The notes under the pieces were generated by a model. It had not been told where the DNA came from and did not search any database. It was given only the letters and a program-made list of their open reading frames with translations. Positions 5,499 through 9,408 of a stretch of 9,408 nucleotides of DNA are shown piece after piece (the stretch's first letter is position 1; every line of letters starts with the position of its first letter). Made by a program: the position numbers and the translations under genes. Source of the DNA: Chloroflexota bacterium (GTDB lineage: Bacteria > Chloroflexota > UBA6077). The stretch covers positions 1 through 9,408 of the forward strand of contig JAMCTB010000236.1 of assembly GCA_023380955.1 (NCBI GenBank). Direction: 5' to 3'.

Positions 5499-5511
5499 GA
5501 GTGATGGACCA

Positions 5512-7227
5512 CTACTGCCCTCCCGACGTCCCCGACATGGGGCGCCCACCCAACCGGCTCGCCAGGGCCAAGGCGGCGGATATCACGGCCATGTTGACCA
5601 TGGCCAGGGCGGCCACCGGCTCGATTTGCCCCGTCTCGTAGAGGTTGTACACGGCCACAGCCAGGGTAGTGGTGGACGAAGTGAACAGCAGGATCGAGGC
5701 GCTGAGCTCCTGCAACGAGGGCACGAACACCAGCAGCCACCCGGCGAACAGGCCGCGCCGGGTCATGGGAACGGTCACTTTGAGAAGGGTCCGAAGCCAC
5801 GACGCGCCGGTTATCCTGGCGCCCTCTTCCAGGGATGGGTCCACCTGCTGAAGGGCGCTGTTGGACGAGCGCACCGCCAGAGGGATGTACCGGGTGACGT
5901 AGGCCACGAGCAGGATGCCCAGGGTGCCGTAGATGTTGATGGGGGCCCGCAGCCAGGCCTGCACCAGCCCCACGGCCAGAACGATGCCCGGCAGCCCCAG
6001 CGGTATCAGGGAGATGTAGTCCAGCAGCTTCCTGCCGCGCAGGGTGGTGCGCAGATCGATGTAGGAGATCAGGACCCCGACGGTCATGGCGATGGTCGCC
6101 GCGGAGATCGCCAGCACGAGGCTGTTCACGATAGCGCGCTGCGTCACCTCGTACTTCAGCAGCACGAACTGGTAGTTCGCCAGGGTGAGGTTCTGCAGGA
6201 AGTCCAGCCCCCAGCTTCGGCTCAGCGACACCCCCAGGAGGGTGCCGTAGGGGAGAAACACCGACAGGGTGAAGACCAGGAGACAGAGCCCCAGCGCCAG
6301 GTAGCCCTTGCCGCCGATGTCTATCAGCTGGGGCCTCGCGCCCTTTCCGCCCATGGTCACGTAGGATCGCCTTTCCAGGAAGCGGCGCTGCAGGTAGAGG
6401 GAGCCGACCGTCAGGGCTATCAGCAGGACCGACAGCGCCGAGGCCAGCTCGTACTTGGGCGGGTAGTTGAACAACGCGTAGATCCTGGTGGGCAGGGTGT
6501 ATATCCTGGCCGGCAGACCCAGGATTGCCTGGGAACCGAAGAGGGCGATGGCGTTGACGAAGGCCATGAGAGCGCCGGACAGGATGGCCGGGGCCACCAG
6601 CGGGAGGGTGATCTTGAGGGCCGTCCTGATCCGTCCGGCGTGGAGCATCTGCGCGGATTCCTCCAGGGAGGAGTCCACAGACTCCAGGGCGCTGGAGGCC
6701 AGCATGAACACGAAGGGGAAGGTGTGGGTGCTGGTGACGAAGATCATCCCCCAGAGGCTGAAGACGTTGAAAGGTCCCCGCTCGACCCCGATCAGGGAGA
6801 CGATCAACCGGTTGATCAACCCCGCGTTGGGGCTCAGGAGGCTAACGTAGGCGATGGCCGTGAGAAAGGGTGGTGTCATGTAGGAGATGTACACCAGCAG
6901 TCGCACCAACCCCTTGCCGGGCATGTTGGTGCGACTGACCGCCCAGGCCATGGGAGCCCCAACTAGCACGGCAACCATGGCGCAGCCGATGCCCAGCCAG
7001 AGGGAGTTGAGCAGCGCCGTGTAGTAGCTGCGGGCGGAAAGGGCCGTTACGAAGTTGTCCAGGCTGAGGGCGCCGTCGCTGGTGACGCTCCTGAGAAGCA
7101 GGAAGACCACGGGATATACCACCAGGAGAACGAGCACTAGGGCGCTGGCCCCCAGGAACAGCCCCTCCACAGGGATGCGACGCGAGCGCCGCATCCCTGC
7201 CTCGATGGTAGTGGCACTAGAGGCCAA
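5512..7227 (-). CDS. Fused (two-domain) ABC transporter permease, iron/thiamine/phosphonate type
   Basis: At 571 aa this permease has two copies of the binding-protein-dependent transport domain in one chain, as in FbpB/ThiP-like proteins. About twelve hydrophobic segments can be seen, six per half, for example 22-46, 72-95, 110-130, 155-178, 208-232 and 262-278, then 308-333, 366-390, 402-424, 435-455, 490-512 and 535-557. Each half has the cytoplasmic EAA-type loop that docks on the ATPase: EESAQMLHAGRIRTALKITL (189-208) and EEGARITGASWLRTLLKVTV (467-486). Start: TTG at 7227, supported by GGGGAGG (7234-7240) 6 nt upstream; no upstream ATG is possible because the binding-protein gene ends at 7258. 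It forms the membrane channel for the binding protein encoded just upstream. Confidence 0.93.
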   Translation of the reverse strand: MASSATTIEAGMRRSRRIPVEGLFLGASALVLVLLVVYPVVFLLLRSVTSDGALSLDNFVTALSARSYYTALLNSLWLGIGCAMVAVLVGAPMAWAVSRTNMPGKGLVRLLVYISYMTPPFLTAIAYVSLLSPNAGLINRLIVSLIGVERGPFNVFSLWGMIFVTSTHTFPFVFMLASSALESVDSSLEESAQMLHAGRIRTALKITLPLVAPAILSGALMAFVNAIALFGSQAILGLPARIYTLPTRIYALFNYPPKYELASALSVLLIALTVGSLYLQRRFLERRSYVTMGGKGARPQLIDIGGKGYLALGLCLLVFTLSVFLPYGTLLGVSLSRSWGLDFLQNLTLANYQFVLLKYEVTQRAIVNSLVLAISAATIAMTVGVLISYIDLRTTLRGRKLLDYISLIPLGLPGIVLAVGLVQAWLRAPINIYGTLGILLVAYVTRYIPLAVRSSNSALQQVDPSLEEGARITGASWLRTLLKVTVPMTRRGLFAGWLLVFVPSLQELSASILLFTSSTTTLAVAVYNLYETGQIEPVAALAMVNMAVISAALALASRLGGRPMSGTSGGQ

Positions 7228-7233
7228 CTTAGG

Positions 7234-7240
7234 CCTCCCC
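7234..7240 (-). promoter_or_regulatory. Ribosome-binding site supporting the TTG start of the permease
   Basis: On the minus strand this reads GGGGAGG, 6 nt before the TTG at 7225-7227. It justifies a TTG start over later internal starts such as the ATG at codon 12. Confidence 0.6.
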
Positions 7241-7257
7241 TCGCAAGCTCACAGGGC

Positions 7258-8403
7258 TCATCCGAAGATCTCCGAGAACTTCGCCTTGATCTGCTCGACG
7301 TTCTTCAGGACGTGGTCGTAGTCGATGGGGAGCAGCTTCATCTTGTCCAGGCCGGGGTTGCCGGACGGAGCCGGGGAATCGATCCGAGCGCCGTAGAGAC
7401 CCTCCCCGATGTAGAGTGGCTGCACCTCGTCGCTCAACATGAACTCGGCCAGCAGCTTCGCGGCGTTGGGATTGGGCCCGCCCTTGATCACGGACGTGGG
7501 GGCCGGGATCAGGAAGACCCCATCCTCGGGGAACACGGCCTCGACCGGCTGCCCCTTGCTGCGGTCCCGCCAGGTGTAGGAGTCGGAGGCCTCGGCGGCG
7601 ATCAGCCGCTCACCAGAGGTGAGCGCTGTGGCCACCTGAGCCGCCCCCTGGACGATCATCACGTCGTTCTTGGCCAGCTTCTGGTAGTAGTCCCAGCCGT
7701 AGGTCTTGGAGAGATAGCCCACCGCCATCATCGCCGTCGCGGTGTAGTTGGGATCGGGATGGACCAGCTTCCCCTTGTACTTGGGGTCGAGGAGGTCGGT
7801 CCACTTCTTCGGCACGTCCGCTCCCGTGACCTTGTCCTTCCGGTAGGCGATGTCGGCTAGGTTGAGCCGCTGGGCGACCCAGAGGCCCTGAGGGTCTTTG
7901 GCCGCGTCGGGGACCTTCTCCCAGTTGGCCGGCTTGAAGGGCTCCAGTAGCCCCTTCTGGCCGAGCTGGATGAAGGCCGAGGGGTCCGTTATGGTCAGCA
8001 CGTCGGCCATCACCTTGCCGGCACTCACCTCGGTCTGGAAGCGCTGGAGCGTCGCCTCGCCGCCCGAGCGGAACAACTCGACCTTGATGCCGTACTTGGC
8101 CTCGAACCGCTTGGCGATCTCGTTGGCCGCGTTGACCGGGGTGGAGGTGTAGTAGCTTACCTTCCCCTCTTTCTTTGCGGCCTCGATGTTGACGGTGGAC
8201 TGGGTCGGGGCCGCGGCCTTCGTGGGGGTTGTGGCCGCCTGGGCAGGGGCAGAGGCGGCTTGAGTAGGTTTCGCCGGCTCAGCGGCCGCGGGGGCCTTGG
8301 TGGGCGCCGGCGGCTGGGCGGCAGGGGGCTGAGAACAGGCGGAGATGACCACCAGGGACAGCGCCAGGGCCACTGCGAACCAAAGGGACCTCTTGACGAT
8401 CAT
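7258..8403 (-). CDS. ABC transporter solute-binding lipoprotein (family SBP_bac_6/8-like)
   Basis: The 381-aa precursor begins with a lipoprotein signal peptide (MIVKRSLWFAVALALSLVVI, then SAC) with lipidated Cys23. A long Pro/Ala/Thr/Lys linker follows (about 24-70), and then a periplasmic-binding-type domain starting EAAKKEGKVSYYTSTP. Motifs such as AKRFEAKYGIKVELFRSGG (99-117), VMADVLTITDPSAF (131-144) and FPEDGVFLIPAP (291-302) match the extracellular solute-binding proteins related to ferric-binding FbpA/FutA and phosphonate-binding proteins. At the place where ferric binders have a Tyr-Tyr pair, this protein has SYTW (275-278), so iron binding is doubtful. The frame extends to 8484, overlapping the regulator gene, but the ATG at 8403 has GGAGG (8413-8417) 9 nt upstream and starts directly at the signal peptide. 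It should be anchored outside the membrane and deliver the ligand to the permease encoded 30 nt downstream. The substrate is unknown, likely a small organic anion. Confidence 0.93.
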   Translation of the reverse strand: MIVKRSLWFAVALALSLVVISACSQPPAAQPPAPTKAPAAAEPAKPTQAASAPAQAATTPTKAAAPTQSTVNIEAAKKEGKVSYYTSTPVNAANEIAKRFEAKYGIKVELFRSGGEATLQRFQTEVSAGKVMADVLTITDPSAFIQLGQKGLLEPFKPANWEKVPDAAKDPQGLWVAQRLNLADIAYRKDKVTGADVPKKWTDLLDPKYKGKLVHPDPNYTATAMMAVGYLSKTYGWDYYQKLAKNDVMIVQGAAQVATALTSGERLIAAEASDSYTWRDRSKGQPVEAVFPEDGVFLIPAPTSVIKGGPNPNAAKLLAEFMLSDEVQPLYIGEGLYGARIDSPAPSGNPGLDKMKLLPIDYDHVLKNVEQIKAKFSEIFG

Positions 8404-8477
8404 GGTTCCGAACCTCCATAGATCTCTCTTAGGATGCGAAATCCAGGGTATCGCGCCCGACCAGGTCCGCTTTGCCT

Positions 8478-9215
8478 TCACCACCCTCTACTGTGCAGCT
8501 GCTCGCCCTTGACCGTTCGGATCAGCCGGCTGCGATCGGCCCCATGGTAGGCCCGCGAGAACTCCATCACCTCGCCTGAAGAGAGATAGGCGATGCTCTC
8601 CACCACCAGGAGGGGACTCCCGACGGGCAGGTGCAGCAGCTCTGCGCGAAAACGGTCTGCCTGGATGCATTCGATCACCTCTTCGCCCCGGACTGCGGAG
8701 AGCCCGCTCTTGTACTCCAGCATCGCCGCGAAGTGCTGGGACTCCAGCTCGGTGCGGGTGAAATCGGGGAAGAAGCGGCAGGGGAGGTAGAGGGTGATGT
8801 AGGAGATGGGCTCCTCCTGAACGAGGCGGAGGCGCCTGATCTTGTGCAGCGGCTCCCCCACGGGGACGGACATCTTTGTCGCCAGCCGCCGATCGGCGGA
8901 CACCCGCTCGGCGCTGTAGTGGACCACTCGGCTCGGGAGGGGTTCCGGCGAGGAAGCCTGGCTGTCCAGCTGCTCTGCCATCTTGGGCGGGAGCACGTAG
9001 GTGCCCCGCCCTCGCTGCCGCGCCAGGATCCCCTCTCTTACCAGGGAGGCGACGGCCTGCCTGACGGTGATGCGGCTGACGCCGAACTGGTCGCACAGCT
9101 CCTGCTCGGTGGGGATCCTATCGCCGGGAGCCAGTTCCGTGAGAGCCGTCTCCCGCAGGAAGAGCTTGAGCTGTCGCCAGAGGGCTACGGGGCTGTCCTT
9201 AGCGAGGGTGGCCAC
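8478..9215 (-). CDS. GntR-family transcriptional regulator, HutC subfamily with UTRA domain
   Basis: The 245-aa regulator has an N-terminal winged helix (about 10-75) with the GntR signature: LAPGDRIPTEQELCDQFGVS (28-47), RITVRQAVASLVREGILARQ (48-67) and the wing RGRGTYV (68-74). A C-terminal UTRA ligand-binding domain follows (about 95-238), with VPVGEPLHKIRRLRLVQEEP (117-136), ISYITLYLP (137-145), LPVGSPLLVVESIAY (196-210) and the closing FSRAYHGADRSRL (219-231). Members bind operator palindromes as dimers and release or change grip when a small metabolite, often a substrate of the operon, binds the UTRA domain. The GTG start (9215) follows GGAG (9221-9224) by 5 nt. It is the first gene of the minus-strand operon, 74 nt before the binding-protein gene, so it probably controls itself and the transporter/enzyme genes. 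The effector is unknown. Confidence 0.93.
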   Translation of the reverse strand: MATLAKDSPVALWRQLKLFLRETALTELAPGDRIPTEQELCDQFGVSRITVRQAVASLVREGILARQRGRGTYVLPPKMAEQLDSQASSPEPLPSRVVHYSAERVSADRRLATKMSVPVGEPLHKIRRLRLVQEEPISYITLYLPCRFFPDFTRTELESQHFAAMLEYKSGLSAVRGEEVIECIQADRFRAELLHLPVGSPLLVVESIAYLSSGEVMEFSRAYHGADRSRLIRTVKGEQLHSRGW

Positions 9216-9228
9216 TGCCGCTCCAAAA

Positions 9229-9250
9229 GACCTAATACATTATATGACCT
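9229..9250. promoter_or_regulatory. AT-rich candidate operator before the GntR gene
   Basis: A short AT-rich patch in otherwise GC-rich DNA, bounded by two direct GACCT repeats 17 bp apart (9229-9233 and 9246-9250) with AATACATTATAT between them. It lies between the promoter-like site and the GTG start, where autoregulation by a GntR protein is often exerted. No clean inverted repeat was found, so the call is tentative. Confidence 0.3.
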
Positions 9251-9260
9251 TCGGCAGGAG

Positions 9261-9289
9261 AGGATAGTGGTTGCAGAGGCCGTTGTCAA
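9261..9289 (-). promoter_or_regulatory. Promoter-like site upstream of the GntR gene
   Basis: On the minus strand there is a perfect -35 TTGACA (9284-9289), exactly 17 nt, and a -10-like TATCCT (9261-9266, 4 of 6 to consensus). A perfect TATAAT also occurs further downstream (9239-9244) but without a good -35 at the right distance. Either could drive the operon, leaving a leader of roughly 15-45 nt before the GTG at 9215. This is a sequence match only; no expression evidence exists. Confidence 0.55.
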
Positions 9290-9408
9290 CTACCTGGGGC
9301 ACAGGGCTTGCGCAGCGGGTGGAGATGAGGATTGAGGGGGGAGAGAAGAGGAGTTGGCTGGAGTAGTAGGGGGGAGGCTGGAGGCCGGGGTTGGCACGAG
9401 TTTCTTGG

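Noticed and set aside
5269..6966. A 565-aa open frame on the plus strand opposite the permease and ATPase genes
   Set aside because: Its product is Gln/Gly/His/Arg-rich and repetitive in the way of reverse-complemented membrane-protein codons. It has no recognisable motif and it opposes two well-supported transporter genes.
4398..8403. Ferric-iron importer
   Set aside because: Family resemblance alone would give this call, but the Tyr-Tyr pair is not seen in the binding protein and the flanking genes encode a 2-hydroxyacid dehydrogenase and an RraA-like enzyme.
8404..8477. A separate promoter for the transporter genes between regulator and binding protein
   Set aside because: No -35/-10 pair with acceptable spacing was found; co-transcription from the regulator promoter is simpler.
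8404..8484. Upstream extension of the binding-protein gene to 8484, overlapping the regulator gene
   Set aside because: The extension would put 27 polar residues ahead of a proper lipoprotein signal peptide, while the ATG at 8403 has a GGAGG site and gives a canonical signal.

Overview
The window looks like chromosomal DNA from a high-GC, non-proteobacterial bacterium, most plausibly a member of the Chloroflexota (often an uncultured one). The strongest hint is the solute-binding lipoprotein, whose lipobox is followed by a long Pro/Ala/Thr/Lys linker of the kind common in that phylum. Other hints are C-rich hairpin repeats between genes, GTG/TTG starts with strong GGAGG ribosome-binding sites, and stress genes next to dispersed palindromic repeats. 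No rRNA or single-copy marker is present, so the taxonomy is an inference.

Left part (1-2401, plus strand). Two copies of a long palindromic repeat, identical over 63 bp, lie at 1-63 and 2313-2375. Between them sit three plus-strand genes: a triple-BON-domain protein (265-1104), a BCAM0308-family zinc-ribbon-like protein (1107-1691) and an HPF/RaiA-type ribosome hibernation factor (1764-2219). The first two are almost certainly translationally coupled. Together they read as a small stress or dormancy cassette. A third, degenerate half-copy of the repeat (2381-2402) abuts a decayed remnant of an M20-family peptidase/deacylase (2402-2654), which has lost its 5' part, carries an internal deletion and is split over two frames. 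A strong palindrome (2649-2681) separates this relic from the convergent operon.

Right part (2690-9215, minus strand). Six genes run in one direction, in transcription order: a GntR/HutC-type regulator with a UTRA domain (9215-8478), an ABC-type solute-binding lipoprotein (8403-7258), a fused two-domain permease (7227-5512), an ATPase with a TOBE-like tail (5450-4398), a D-isomer-specific 2-hydroxyacid dehydrogenase (4358-3381) and an RraA/HMG-aldolase-like protein (3364-2690). A promoter-like TTGACA-N17-TATCCT lies upstream of the regulator gene. The layout suggests a ligand-responsive catabolic operon: the transporter imports a small, probably anionic organic compound, the dehydrogenase interconverts a 2-hydroxy and a 2-oxo acid, and the RraA-like enzyme may cleave or decarboxylate a 2-oxo acid. 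The binding protein resembles ferric-binding proteins overall, but the expected Tyr-Tyr pair is not seen and the neighbours are carbon-metabolism enzymes, so iron is a poor guess. The actual substrate cannot be read from the sequence.

Nothing here is clearly a new defence or mobile system. The points most worth checking are the identical repeats around the stress cassette, the M20 relic cut off at the repeat, the substrate of the operon, and several structured intergenic elements.
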